Source: Rhizobium croatiense
Lineage (GTDB): Bacteria; Pseudomonadota; Alphaproteobacteria; Rhizobiales; Rhizobiaceae
Assembly: GCF_019793465.1 (NCBI RefSeq)
Contig: NZ_JAILYJ010000001.1
Coordinates: forward strand, 310,001-374,000
Direction of reading: 5' to 3'
DNA: 64,000 nt
The notes under the pieces are model-generated. The model saw nothing but the letters and a program-made list of their open reading frames with translations, did not search any database and was not told the DNA's origin. Positions 43,402 to 52,364 of the stretch are shown piece by piece (within the stretch, counting starts at the first letter, position 1; each line of letters starts with the position of its first letter). Made by a program: the position numbers and the translations under genes.

Positions 43402-43439
43402 TTGCTACCGGTTGCAACTCCTTTGCTACCGGTAGCAAA
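43402..43439. promoter_or_regulatory. Tandem LacI-type operators
   Basis: Two copies of one palindrome sit side by side. The left is TTGCTACCGGTTGCAA (43402-43417, one mismatched pair). The right is the perfect 18-mer TTTGCTACCGGTAGCAAA (43422-43439). Their centres are 21 bp apart, two helical turns. The central CGG/CCG of the repeats is typical of LacI-family sites. They lie 42 bases upstream of the binding-protein start codon and 95 bases upstream of the LacI gene. Confidence 0.8.
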
Positions 43440-43533
43440 CTCAGACAAGTTACTTTATTGTCGGCAAAAATCAAGCATCCATTCCATTTTTATTTTTTTG
43501 TGGAATATTCATTCCAGTCGGCAGGAGATAGGC

Positions 43534-44529
43534 ATGCGCAAAAGGGCGACAGCAAAAGAGGTGGCGGAAGCCGCCGGCGTATCGAAATGGACCGTTATCC
43601 GCGCGTTTACACCCGGTGCATCCATCACCGACGTCAGCCGGCAAAAAGTGCTTCAGGCCGCAGAGGCGCTGAACTATTCGCCGAACCTGCTTGCCCGCAG
43701 CCTCGCGACAAACATCACGCATCAAGTGGCGGTTTTCGTCGACGACTTCGCCAATCCGCACAAGCTTCCGGTCCTGGAAATGCTCACCGAGCGCTTGCAG
43801 GCGGAGGGACTACTGACGGTATTGATCAATATCAATCGGCATTTCGATCACGTTCACGCGCTGATCAATGCCGACCAACGGCAATTCGACGCCGTGATTC
43901 TGTTCGGTACGGCATTTCGCGAGGAAACTCTCGGCGATCGACGCCTCGGCCCAGGTTTTCCGCCGATGTTCGTTCTTGCAAGAGACAGCCAGATTCCCGG
44001 TGTCCCTGCAGTCGCCTGCGATGCTGAACTCGCCCTCAGCCAAATGGTCGATTACCTGTTCGACAAGGGGTATCGCCGTCCGGGTTTTATGACGGGAGCA
44101 AGAACCCTGTCGACGGCACTCGGCAGGCGCCATCACTACGCGAATTTCTGGCGACGGAAGGGCGTGGGGAGCGTGGTAGAGCTGAACGCAGACCGGTACA
44201 GTGCCGATGCGGGCGCCGAGGCGGTGCGAGCCTATCTAAGCGCGACCCCCTCCTCCTCACGGGTCGATGTATTGATGTGTGAAAATGACATTCTGGCGTT
44301 AGGAGCCATGGCCACGGCCCGCAGTGAATTTGGTTGCCGCGTTCCGCAAGACCTTGCGGTGGTCGGCTTCGACAATATCGAGCTCGGCGCGGCGCCCGCC
44401 TATGGCCTGACGACTTACGAGCAGCCCACTTATGAAATGATCAACACGATCGTAGAGATGATTATCGGAGCCCGCGCCGTCGAAACAGTCACCTTGCCAG
44501 GGCATCTCGTTCCCAGACTATCCGCCTGA
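43534..44529 (+). CDS. LacI-family transcriptional regulator
   Basis: This 331-residue repressor has the LacI helix-turn-helix and hinge (RATAKEVAEAAGVSKWTVIRAFTPGASITDVSRQKVLQAAEALNYSPNLLARSLA) followed by a sugar-binding domain. The start at 43534 follows GGAGATAGG; the longer open frame would translate through the operators. It is divergent from the sugar operon. The tandem palindromes between them are its likely targets, repressing both directions until the sugar is present. Confidence 0.92.
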   Translation: MRKRATAKEVAEAAGVSKWTVIRAFTPGASITDVSRQKVLQAAEALNYSPNLLARSLATNITHQVAVFVDDFANPHKLPVLEMLTERLQAEGLLTVLININRHFDHVHALINADQRQFDAVILFGTAFREETLGDRRLGPGFPPMFVLARDSQIPGVPAVACDAELALSQMVDYLFDKGYRRPGFMTGARTLSTALGRRHHYANFWRRKGVGSVVELNADRYSADAGAEAVRAYLSATPSSSRVDVLMCENDILALGAMATARSEFGCRVPQDLAVVGFDNIELGAAPAYGLTTYEQPTYEMINTIVEMIIGARAVETVTLPGHLVPRLSA

Positions 44530-44625
44530 TTGGCGGTTGACGGGAGCCGCGCCAGATACGACTTATCGGAGCATGGACGGCCCGAAGCTCCGGTATTGTC
44601 GCGCCTGGAAGCCTTTGGCGGCTGG

Positions 44626-45498
44626 CTACCGGCGGGGCCTTGGCTTGGAGGGCTGACTGGAACAATCTTCCAAGCGTGCCAACCATTCGATGATGTGGCT
44701 TACGGCTTCGCGATACCTTTGCCCGACGAGCAAACCGGTATGCGTCGTCCCCCGAAGACCCAGATATTCGCTGCCAATAAGCCGTGCCGTCGCCCGGCCC
44801 CGACGATCGTCGTCTTCATTGTTGACCGCTGCTATGACCAGGCCGGGGCAAGTGATCTTGCCGCTTTCGATGGAAATTCCCCTCGCTCCGAAATGAAAGG
44901 AAAATGCAGCGAATGCCTTGCCGGATTCCATGGACAAGTATTTCCGCTGGAACGCGATATCTTCGAGCGTTTCATCGGCGCTGCATTGCTCGTCGCGCGC
45001 GGCCGCCGGCACGACAAGGCCAGGCATTCGTGGCGCAAGCTCCTGATAGGGCACCTCGTCATGCACCTGCCTGGAAATGCTGGAATCGATCAACACCAGC
45101 CCGGCAATCTCCACGCTTTCCGCCAGTTTCTGGCTGAGGATTCCTCCCATGCTGAAGCCGATTACAACAGGCGGGACCGCGCATTCTTCAACGATTTCGG
45201 AAATGGCCTGCCGGATGTCGTCCAGATAGTCCTCGAAGGTGACTTTGGTAAAATCGACCGATCGGCTTTTGTAGTGGCCGCGCAGGTTGATACAGTAGGC
45301 GTTCCATCCGGCTGACATGAAGTGAGGAACGTACTTGCTCCACATCCAACTGCCGGTGAAGGCGCCGTGGACGAAGAGCAAAGGCGGCCGAGCGGGCCGC
45401 TCCGAACCGGAGCTTCCACGAAATATTTCCAGAAACAAGTCGATTTCCCCGATGTATCTCGCCGTGTGCTCCGGTCGTTCTTTTGCGTAGTCCCGCAT
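44626..45498 (-). CDS. Alpha/beta hydrolase
   Basis: This 290-residue protein has the canonical hydrolase layout: PLLFVHGAFTGSWMWSKYVPHF, the nucleophile elbow VVIGFSMGGILSQKLAE, the acid region in LVIAAVNNEDD, and a late His in RGTTHTGLLVG. No signal peptide is seen. It is divergent from a LysR regulator 125 bases away, which probably controls it. Substrate unknown; esters or lactones are plausible. Confidence 0.82.
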   Translation of the reverse strand: MRDYAKERPEHTARYIGEIDLFLEIFRGSSGSERPARPPLLFVHGAFTGSWMWSKYVPHFMSAGWNAYCINLRGHYKSRSVDFTKVTFEDYLDDIRQAISEIVEECAVPPVVIGFSMGGILSQKLAESVEIAGLVLIDSSISRQVHDEVPYQELAPRMPGLVVPAAARDEQCSADETLEDIAFQRKYLSMESGKAFAAFSFHFGARGISIESGKITCPGLVIAAVNNEDDDRRGRATARLIGSEYLGLRGTTHTGLLVGQRYREAVSHIIEWLARLEDCSSQPSKPRPRR

Positions 45499-45623
45499 GC
45501 CGTTAACTCCTTTCGATAAGGCCAGACGTCACTCACGGACAAAGGATATTTCCTACGCAATATTGATCAACGGCGGCTCATGGAATTAGATACCGGACAA
45601 AATATCTCCAATCAGGTGTTGCC

Positions 45624-46547
45624 ATGGATGGTCTCGCGGGCCTTTTCGCTCTTGTCTACGCTGCCGAACAGCAGAGTTATGTCGGAGCCGCGCGCATCGC
45701 CGGAATTTCACCATCGGCGATCGGAAAATCGATCGCGCGCCTCGAAGGCCGCTTGGGGGTGCGGCTCTTCAACCGCACGACGCGCAGCCTCAGCCTAACC
45801 GAGGAAGGGGCGGTCCTCTACGAGCGCTACAAGCGCATCATCGACGATATGCAAGACGCAGAGGCAGGTACCCTGCGAAGCCGGCAGCGGCCGAGAGGAC
45901 GCCTCCGGGTCAGCGTCCCGCAAATCGTCGGACATCACCTGCTGATGCCGATCCTGCCGATGTTCGCCGCGCAATTTCCGGAGATCGAACTGGACGTCGA
46001 TTTCGAAGACAGGGTCGTAGACCTGGTCGCCGAGGGCCTGGATGTCGTCGTGCGCAGCGGCGAACTTGCCGATGCCCGATTGATCGCCCGCCATCTCGGC
46101 GAGCAGCATTTCGTCGTTTGCGGAAGTGCCGATTATCTCGATCGTCGCGGACGGCCACAGACGCCGAACGACCTCTCAGGGCACGCCTGCATTCACTTCA
46201 AATATCCATCCAGCGGCCGCATCGCGCCATGGTCATTCCATCAGCCATACGACCGGCTGCTTTTGCCGAAAACCCTGACGTTCAACAATACGGATGCCGG
46301 GCTGCGGGCGGCACAGGACGGCCTCGGGCTCGCGCATCTGCCCGTCTATGTCGCGCAGCCTCATCTCCGAGCGGGTAACTTGGTTCCCGTCCTCACCGCC
46401 TTCATGGTGCCTTTCGGCTCGCTCTCGCTGGTCTGGCCATCCAACCGCCAGCTCTCACCCAAAGTCCGCGCTTTCGTGGATTTCGTCGTCGAGAATTTTG
46501 CCGCCCGGCCCGAGGCTCTTTGCCCGGCAGCAAACTGGTCACTGTGA
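45624..46547 (+). CDS. LysR-family transcriptional regulator
   Basis: This 307-residue regulator has a LysR helix-turn-helix (LAGLFALVYAAEQQSYVGAARIAGISPSAIGKSIARLEGRLGVRLFNRTTRSLSLTEEG) and the usual two-lobed effector domain (RLRVSVPQIVGHHLLMPILPMFAAQFPEIELDVDFEDRVVDLVAEGLDVVVR). Its sequence resembles the CrgA-like subgroup that often regulates neighbouring oxidoreductases or hydrolases. The divergent hydrolase gene is the likely target. I did not find a convincing T-N11-A palindrome by eye. Confidence 0.88.
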   Translation: MDGLAGLFALVYAAEQQSYVGAARIAGISPSAIGKSIARLEGRLGVRLFNRTTRSLSLTEEGAVLYERYKRIIDDMQDAEAGTLRSRQRPRGRLRVSVPQIVGHHLLMPILPMFAAQFPEIELDVDFEDRVVDLVAEGLDVVVRSGELADARLIARHLGEQHFVVCGSADYLDRRGRPQTPNDLSGHACIHFKYPSSGRIAPWSFHQPYDRLLLPKTLTFNNTDAGLRAAQDGLGLAHLPVYVAQPHLRAGNLVPVLTAFMVPFGSLSLVWPSNRQLSPKVRAFVDFVVENFAARPEALCPAANWSL

Positions 46548-46629
46548 TCCGGATTTCCTCCGCTACTCCGCGCCGAATTTCTTCGGCGCAAAGAGGACCG
46601 GTTTCAAGAACCGGCCGCACGCGCTTCTA

Positions 46630-48678
46630 TCAAAACTCCCTACATGAAGCAGCCGCGGCCGTCGCCGTCGCCGCGCGGCCGCCAAAGGCGCCGGTGAGCT
46701 TCTGGCCGAGGGTGCGCGCCGGAGAGGCGACCGGTCTGCTTTGCGGGGTGACGGCGCGTGGCGCCATCTGCGCGGCATCCAGCTTGAAACGGGCGATCAG
46801 CCGGGCGAGGTTGGCGGCCTCTTCCGCCAGCCGGTTGGCCGCGGCAGTCGATTCCTCGACCATGGCGGCGTTCTGCTGCGTCACCTGATCCATCTGATTG
46901 ACGGCGGTCGAGACTTCGGAGAGACCGGTCGACTGCTCGCGCGCGGCGGTTGCGATCGAGCGGACATGCTCGTCGATCTTGACCACATGATCCTGGATAT
47001 GGCCCAGCGCCTCGCCCGTCGCCGTCACCAGTTTCACCCCGGAATGGACCTCATCGCTGGAGCGGTTGATCAGCACCTTGATGTCCTTGATGTCCTTGGC
47101 GGCATTGGCCGAACGCTGCGCCAATTCACGCACCTCCTGCGCCACGACGGCAAAGCCCTTGCCGGCCTCGCCGGCACGCGCCGCTTCGACGCCGGCATTC
47201 AGCGCCAGAAGATTGGTCTGGAAGGCGATCTCGTCGATAACGCTGATGATCTTGCTGATTTCGCCCGAGGCCCGCTCGATCCGGCCCATCGCCGAAACGG
47301 CCTGGCTGACGACGTCGCTCGACTGGGCGGTGCCTCTCTTCGCCTCGTCGACCATGTGGCTGGCTTCCAATGCACGCTTTGTGGAGTGCTTCACCGCGAC
47401 GGTGATCTCCTCCAAAGCAGAGGAGGTTTCCTCCAGCGACGCCGCCTGCTGCTCGGTGCGCTGCGACAGGTCTCCGGAAGCGGTCCGCATCTCGCCGGCG
47501 CCGCCGTTGATGATGTCGACGGCCGCCCGCACTTCGCCAAGAACGGAGCGCAGGTTGCTCATCGTTGTGTTGACGTTGTTCTGCAGCCCCGCAAAAGAAC
47601 CCTGGAGCTCGCCGCGCATATTCTCGGTCAGGTCGCCATTTGCGAGCGCCGAAACGACCCGGCCGGTTTCCGCAACGCCACGGTCGACCGAGGCGACGAG
47701 CTGATTGAGGCCGATGACGATGCGATTGAGATCGGGATAGCCGAACTCTTCAGGCGCGCGCTGGGTGAAGTCGCCTGCTGCCGCCGCCGTGATGACCGCG
47801 TCGACGCTCTTCTGCATTTCGATGACCTTGGCCCGCTTGTTCGCGCCGGCCGCATCGAGTTCGCGCACCTTGGCGCCGTTCTGTTTGAAGACTTCGACGG
47901 CACGGGCCATCTGCCCGATTTCATCGCCTCGGTCGGCGAAGGGAATGTCGGCGTCGAGATTGCCGCCGGCGAGATCGTTCATGCTCGCGGTGATGTGGCC
48001 GATCGGCCTTGCGATCACCCGGGCGCCGAAGACAGCAGCACCGATCAGCGTGGCGATGGTCAAAAGGCCGATGCCGAGATTGAGAAAGAGAACCAGAACA
48101 GCGGCAGCATCCGCCTCTTCCCCAGCCTTTGTCGCCATCGCCTTTGCCGAATCCACTCCTTCGTCGATCAGCTTGGCCGCCTCATCCGAAAGCGCCGTCA
48201 GCCTTGCCTGAGCGTCCCTCTCCTTTGCGTCGAGGGACGTGTCACCAGATTTGAGGGCGAGCTTTGCCTTGGCGATGTCGACCATTTCGCCGGTGGCGTT
48301 GAAAAGGCTCTCGGCCAGCGTTTTGAGCTTCACGATCCGGTCCCTGTTGACCTGCAGTCGCAGTCCGCCCATGGCATCGTCGAGGTATTTGACCACCGAG
48401 TGGTGGCGGGCCGCAAGATAGTCGGCGGCCTTGGCAATCTCGTCGGCGGAGGCGGCGAGACGCAGATCGCGCACCCCGATCTGCATGCCGCGCCATGACG
48501 CCTTGGCATCGACCAGATCACGGGAAACGACCAGCTGGCCCTCCTGATATTTCGCGCTTTCGTATACATGCTGGCCGCCCTGCCAGACGGTAAGAAGCAT
48601 GACCGCCACCAGGAAAATGCCGATGGCGGAAAGCGTGGCCAGTTTGGTGCTGATGCGCGAAAAGATGCTTGCGGGCAT
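46630..48678 (-). CDS. Methyl-accepting chemotaxis protein
   Basis: This 682-residue transducer has a first membrane segment ([20 protein letters not shown]), a periplasmic helical sensor of about 155 residues, a second segment ([26 protein letters not shown]), a HAMP domain with a likely second HAMP-like repeat, and the signalling domain. The conserved hairpin tip is [42 protein letters not shown]. The start at 48678 is preceded by AGGA. There is no NWETF-like pentapeptide at the C-terminus, so adaptation enzymes would have to be recruited differently. No other chemotaxis gene is nearby, and the ligand is unknown. Confidence 0.93.
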   Translation of the reverse strand: MPASIFSRISTKLATLSAIGIFLVAVMLLTVWQGGQHVYESAKYQEGQLVVSRDLVDAKASWRGMQIGVRDLRLAASADEIAKAADYLAARHHSVVKYLDDAMGGLRLQVNRDRIVKLKTLAESLFNATGEMVDIAKAKLALKSGDTSLDAKERDAQARLTALSDEAAKLIDEGVDSAKAMATKAGEEADAAAVLVLFLNLGIGLLTIATLIGAAVFGARVIARPIGHITASMNDLAGGNLDADIPFADRGDEIGQMARAVEVFKQNGAKVRELDAAGANKRAKVIEMQKSVDAVITAAAAGDFTQRAPEEFGYPDLNRIVIGLNQLVASVDRGVAETGRVVSALANGDLTENMRGELQGSFAGLQNNVNTTMSNLRSVLGEVRAAVDIINGGAGEMRTASGDLSQRTEQQAASLEETSSALEEITVAVKHSTKRALEASHMVDEAKRGTAQSSDVVSQAVSAMGRIERASGEISKIISVIDEIAFQTNLLALNAGVEAARAGEAGKGFAVVAQEVRELAQRSANAAKDIKDIKVLINRSSDEVHSGVKLVTATGEALGHIQDHVVKIDEHVRSIATAAREQSTGLSEVSTAVNQMDQVTQQNAAMVEESTAAANRLAEEAANLARLIARFKLDAAQMAPRAVTPQSRPVASPARTLGQKLTGAFGGRAATATAAAASCREF

Positions 48679-48928
48679 GTATCGGTTCCTGCTGAGCGCA
48701 GCAGGAGTCCTCATATCCCCTGCCCGCCACGGAATGGGTGATCGACTTCATTCGACCGCCATTTATGCGCCCGGCTTTTGAGAGCACCTTCGCTTTCGAA
48801 GCGCTGCCCTTTGCCTTGGCCTGGGTCCACTAACAGTCGATGAACATATAATAAAAAGTTCCACCTTCGCCGCGCCGGGAACTTGATGCGCGATCGGGAT
48901 ATCAAGCGCCGGAAACGGATAGGCCCGA

Positions 48929-48956
48929 GAACCAGCCCGATGGAACGGGCTGGTTC
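48929..48956. repeat. Perfect hairpin
   Basis: GAACCAGCCCG pairs perfectly with CGGGCTGGTTC around a six-base loop. It lies about 150 bases beyond the end of the alpha-mannosidase gene, which reads toward it. There is no T-run, so a terminator role is possible but unproved. Confidence 0.55.
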
Positions 48957-48995
48957 GCGTGACGGCGCGGATCGGAAGCGGTGAACGCCAGCATG

Positions 48996-49087
48996 CCGAA
49001 AAGTGTGAGCGGTTTTCGGACGACATCATGCTCTAACTCTTTAATTTAGAACCGGATTCAGATTTTAGGTCGACCGGACCTAAAATC
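48996..49087. repeat. Palindromic intergenic repeat (rhizobial dispersed type), copy 2
   Basis: CCGAAAA (48996-49002) and TTTTCGG (49013-49019) flank an AGCGG core like that at 26567-26589. An 11-base perfect stem follows (GATTTTAGGTC 49061-49071 with 49077-49087). The layout of two stems resembles RIME-type mosaic elements described in rhizobia, but I cannot confirm the family without a search. Confidence 0.55.
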
Positions 49088-49102
49088 ATCCTGATCTAGG
49101 CG

Positions 49103-52100
49103 TCATCTGGCCCTTTGCAGCTTCCAGGTCCTGATCTCAAACGGCATGATCTCGGCAGGTCCTTTCCGCTCCATCGGCTCTTCGAGAATGTTGAGCGGCT
49201 GCGAGGCGGACCATCCGGACGGCAGCGCAAGGGAGAGGCGGCCGCGCCGGCCGGCAGGTTCATAGAGGCGCAGGATCAGGCCATCACCCTCCTCCGCCGG
49301 CTTCAGGCCAGAGAAGGCGACGGGGGTGCCGGCGACGGTGAGCGGTGCGAAAGTGCCGGCGGACAGGTCTTGAGCTTCCGAGGTGACGAGCGGCTGGTTG
49401 AGATCGATTGCCTCGTCGAGAACGCCGCCCTCATGCCAGGCGCCGTCATGCGGCATCAGCGCATAGGTGAAGCTCTGCTCGCCTTCGTCGGCCAGCGGAT
49501 CCGGATAGATCGGCCCGCGCACCAGGCTCATGCCGATCACATTGCCGCGGGCGCTATGACCGTATTTGGCATTGTTGAGCAGTGCCACGCCGAAGCCCGG
49601 CTCGCTGATGTCGACGAAACGATGGGCGACGGCCTCGAACATTGCCTGTTCCCAGGAGGTGTTGGTGTGTGTCGCCCGCTCGACGATGCCGAAGGCGCAT
49701 TCGAACGTTGCTTTGCGGGCCTTTACATCGACCGGGTTGAGGGTGCGCAGCAGGGTGCGGCGGTCATGCCAGTCGATCGTCGTTTCAATGTCGAGCCGCT
49801 TGGCATTGGCGCTGAGCACATAGGTCTGGGTGACGCTCGAATTCCGGTAGCGATGAACGACACGGATCGCCGCGCGGTGCGGGCCGCTTTCGACGAGCGA
49901 GATGCTTTCGGGCGCATCGAGACGGACGGCCTTTTCGGCGTAATCGGCATCGATATCCCAGGCGTCCCAATTGCGCGGCTTGTCGGCCGGATAGACCCAG
50001 AGCTGGTTTGCCGAGCCGTCGACCGCTTCGCGGCCGCTCGCCTTATGAACGAGGCTCGCAACCGCGCCGTCCCTGCCGATGACGACCGCGAGATGATCGT
50101 TTTCGAGGCGATCGGAACCTGCCTTCAGCCCGCCCGCCGGCTTCAGCGCTTGCCGGTCGAAGACCGCAACGGACAGGGGGGCGACGATATCGGCGGCCGC
50201 GACGACGGTGCCGTCGGCAAGCGTGGCGCTCAGCGGCCGCGGCGCAAGCGACGGATTGACGACGACAAGCGCATCGCCGACGCTACCTTTCGGCAGACGG
50301 GCCGACAGTGCCTGCAAGGCCTTGGCCTGTTCGGCCTTGGCATGGTCGATGACACCGCCGAGCTCCTGCTCGGCATCCTGATAGACCTCGCGGATGCTAG
50401 AGCCCGGCAGAATGTCGTGGAACTCGTTCTTCAGCACCACCCGCCAATCCGCTTCGAGGCTTTTGGGCCTGTCGGCGCCCAGCAAATGCGCGAGCGACGC
50501 CAGGGTCTCGGCGGTGATCAGCGCGCGTTCGGCGTGGCGGTGCTTGCGCTTGACGCCGCTTTGCGACGTCAGCGTGGCGCGGTGCAGTTCGAGATAGATT
50601 TCGCCGTCCCAGACGGGAAGATTCTTTTCCCGCGCCGTGCCGTGCGCCTGCTCGTAGAAGCCCTTGACCGTGCCCCAGCGCGCCTGCGGAATGGCGGGGA
50701 AATCGCGCAACTGCACTTCGCGCTCCACCATTTCGGGCGTGACGCCGCCACCGCCGTCGCCATAGCCGACGGCGAGAAGCGAGGCGTGATGCTGCACCTT
50801 ACCGCGGAAGTTCTTCCAGGTCGGCAGATAGCAATCGGCCTGCACGAAGCCGTTATAGCCCTGCATCGGATTGTCGAAGGTGTGGGTCAGCACCTGGCTG
50901 CCGTCGAGTCCCTTCCACCAGAAGAGATCGGAGGGAATATGGTTGGTCTCGCTCCAATTGACCTTGATGGTGAAGAAGCTGTCCATGCCGCCCTGCCTCA
51001 GGATCTGCGGCAGCGCGCCTGAGAAACCGAAGCAATCCGGCAGCCAGCACACCGTGTGACGAAAGCCGAAAGTTTTTTCAAAATAGCGCTGGCCGTAAAG
51101 AACCTGGCGGACGAGGCTTTCGCCGGTCGGCATGTTGGTGTCGGGCTCCACCCACATGCCGCCGACGGTTTCCCATTTTCCGTCCGCGACCTTCTGCTTG
51201 ATGCGCTCGAGAAGTTCCGGATCCTCCTCTTCCATCTGCGCGTAATAATGGGCGGTCGACTGGTTGAAGCGGAAATCGGCCGAGCGCTCCATCAGCGACA
51301 GCGCCGTGTTGAAAGTGCGCCGCATCTTCCGCCGCGTCTCGCGATAGGGCCAGAGCCAGGCGAGGTCGATATGGGCGTGGCCGGTCAGCAGCAATTCGCC
51401 ATTCGGTGGATAGCGCTTCTGCAATTCCTTCAGCCGCGCCGTCAGGGCCTCGAAGGCGGACGCCGCCGAAGCACTCTGCTCGTCGGTGAGACCCGCCGGG
51501 TTCGCCTCAAGCTCCGGCAGTTCCCAGATCTTCTGCTGCATCACCGCATCGGCGGTGCGGGAGACGTAGGCCGCCGTATCCGACGGCCAGTCGAGGCTGC
51601 GCAAGGCGTGCTCGGCGGCGTCGACCAGATGCGGCACGACTTCATGATCACCAAGCACCTCGATCGCCTCGGAAACCTGCTTCAACAGAAGATGCAGGCG
51701 ATGGGCCGGACCGTCGAGCCAGATGAAGCGGGCCTTGTTCAGTCTCGGTGCCCGGTTCGGTTCGCCGAAGGGAAAACGCGCGACGCTCTCCGTCACAATC
51801 GAAAAGCGGCGGCCCTTGACCGGAAACTCCTGATGATAGGGATCGAGCCCGAATGTCTCGCTCTGGCCATCCGGATAGCTCAGCGTGATCAGGCTCTCGC
51901 CGCCGAGATCGAGCTGCAGGCGGATATCCTCGAGCGGCCAGCCCGCCGGCGCCTCGGCGCTTGCGGCAAAATGCACGACGCCCTGGCGATGCGGCCAATC
52001 CTGCTGATGGCCGATCGGCTCGCCCTCGAAGGTCCAGCCGTCGATCGGGCTACTCTGCCGATCCCGCCAGTGCGCCAGCTCGGCGATGCGGACTTTGAGG

Positions 52101-52132
52101 CGATCGAGGCGTTGGGCAATGGTCAGAGGCAT
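49103..52132 (-). CDS. GH38 alpha-mannosidase
   Basis: This 1,009-residue enzyme belongs to glycoside hydrolase family 38 and should cleave alpha-mannosides. The zinc site and active site appear in TGHAHIDLAWLWPYRETRRK (His 252, Asp 256) and the nucleophile in VCWLPDCFGFSGALPQIL (Asp 366). Further zinc-site and C-terminal beta-domain features follow (EFHDILPGSSIREVYQDAE, then a long beta-rich half). No signal peptide is present, so it works in the cytoplasm. No transporter or regulator gene sits beside it. Confidence 0.93.
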   Translation of the reverse strand: MPLTIAQRLDRLKVRIAELAHWRDRQSSPIDGWTFEGEPIGHQQDWPHRQGVVHFAASAEAPAGWPLEDIRLQLDLGGESLITLSYPDGQSETFGLDPYHQEFPVKGRRFSIVTESVARFPFGEPNRAPRLNKARFIWLDGPAHRLHLLLKQVSEAIEVLGDHEVVPHLVDAAEHALRSLDWPSDTAAYVSRTADAVMQQKIWELPELEANPAGLTDEQSASAASAFEALTARLKELQKRYPPNGELLLTGHAHIDLAWLWPYRETRRKMRRTFNTALSLMERSADFRFNQSTAHYYAQMEEEDPELLERIKQKVADGKWETVGGMWVEPDTNMPTGESLVRQVLYGQRYFEKTFGFRHTVCWLPDCFGFSGALPQILRQGGMDSFFTIKVNWSETNHIPSDLFWWKGLDGSQVLTHTFDNPMQGYNGFVQADCYLPTWKNFRGKVQHHASLLAVGYGDGGGGVTPEMVEREVQLRDFPAIPQARWGTVKGFYEQAHGTAREKNLPVWDGEIYLELHRATLTSQSGVKRKHRHAERALITAETLASLAHLLGADRPKSLEADWRVVLKNEFHDILPGSSIREVYQDAEQELGGVIDHAKAEQAKALQALSARLPKGSVGDALVVVNPSLAPRPLSATLADGTVVAAADIVAPLSVAVFDRQALKPAGGLKAGSDRLENDHLAVVIGRDGAVASLVHKASGREAVDGSANQLWVYPADKPRNWDAWDIDADYAEKAVRLDAPESISLVESGPHRAAIRVVHRYRNSSVTQTYVLSANAKRLDIETTIDWHDRRTLLRTLNPVDVKARKATFECAFGIVERATHTNTSWEQAMFEAVAHRFVDISEPGFGVALLNNAKYGHSARGNVIGMSLVRGPIYPDPLADEGEQSFTYALMPHDGAWHEGGVLDEAIDLNQPLVTSEAQDLSAGTFAPLTVAGTPVAFSGLKPAEEGDGLILRLYEPAGRRGRLSLALPSGWSASQPLNILEEPMERKGPAEIMPFEIRTWKLQRAR

Positions 52133-52263
52133 GGTCTATCCCTGTTGAAAAAATCGGCGGCGAACGATCCGGAGTCATGGCTTTGGGAGATGAAGATGAT
52201 GCGACAGAGATCGCGATATACCGGCCCCTCCTCCCAGCGGGTCCTGCCGGGAGCTTAGATTAA

Positions 52264-52341
52264 GTAACTTTGATTTGCCGTCAAGTGCGAAAGGGATGTC
52301 GCTCGCCCGACAGGCAAATGTAACTTTGTCAGACAAGTGCG
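52264..52341. repeat. Short direct repeat upstream of the mannosidase gene
   Basis: GTAACTTTG followed by CAAGTGCG occurs twice (52264-52289 with a 9-base gap, and 52320-52341 with a 5-base gap). It falls in the 232 bases between the mannosidase start and the end of the T6SS gene. It could be a regulator site, but chance is not excluded. Confidence 0.4.
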
Positions 52342-52364
52342 TCCGTCTCTAAATCCGCACGACG

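Larger units (their letters stand above)
48679..49102. other. Intergenic region with repeats between the chemotaxis and mannosidase genes
   Basis: This stretch holds no gene I can support. It contains an 11-base perfect hairpin (48929-48956) and a palindromic repeat of rhizobial type (48996-49087). The mannosidase gene reads toward it and the chemotaxis gene starts beyond it. Confidence 0.6.

Noticed and set aside
46741..48498. 585-residue open frame on the plus strand over the chemotaxis gene
   Set aside because: It is antisense to a clear methyl-accepting protein with the conserved hairpin tip and is not supported by motifs.
49115..51022. 635-residue open frame on the plus strand over the mannosidase
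   Set aside because: It is antisense to GH38 catalytic sequence and has no domain of its own.
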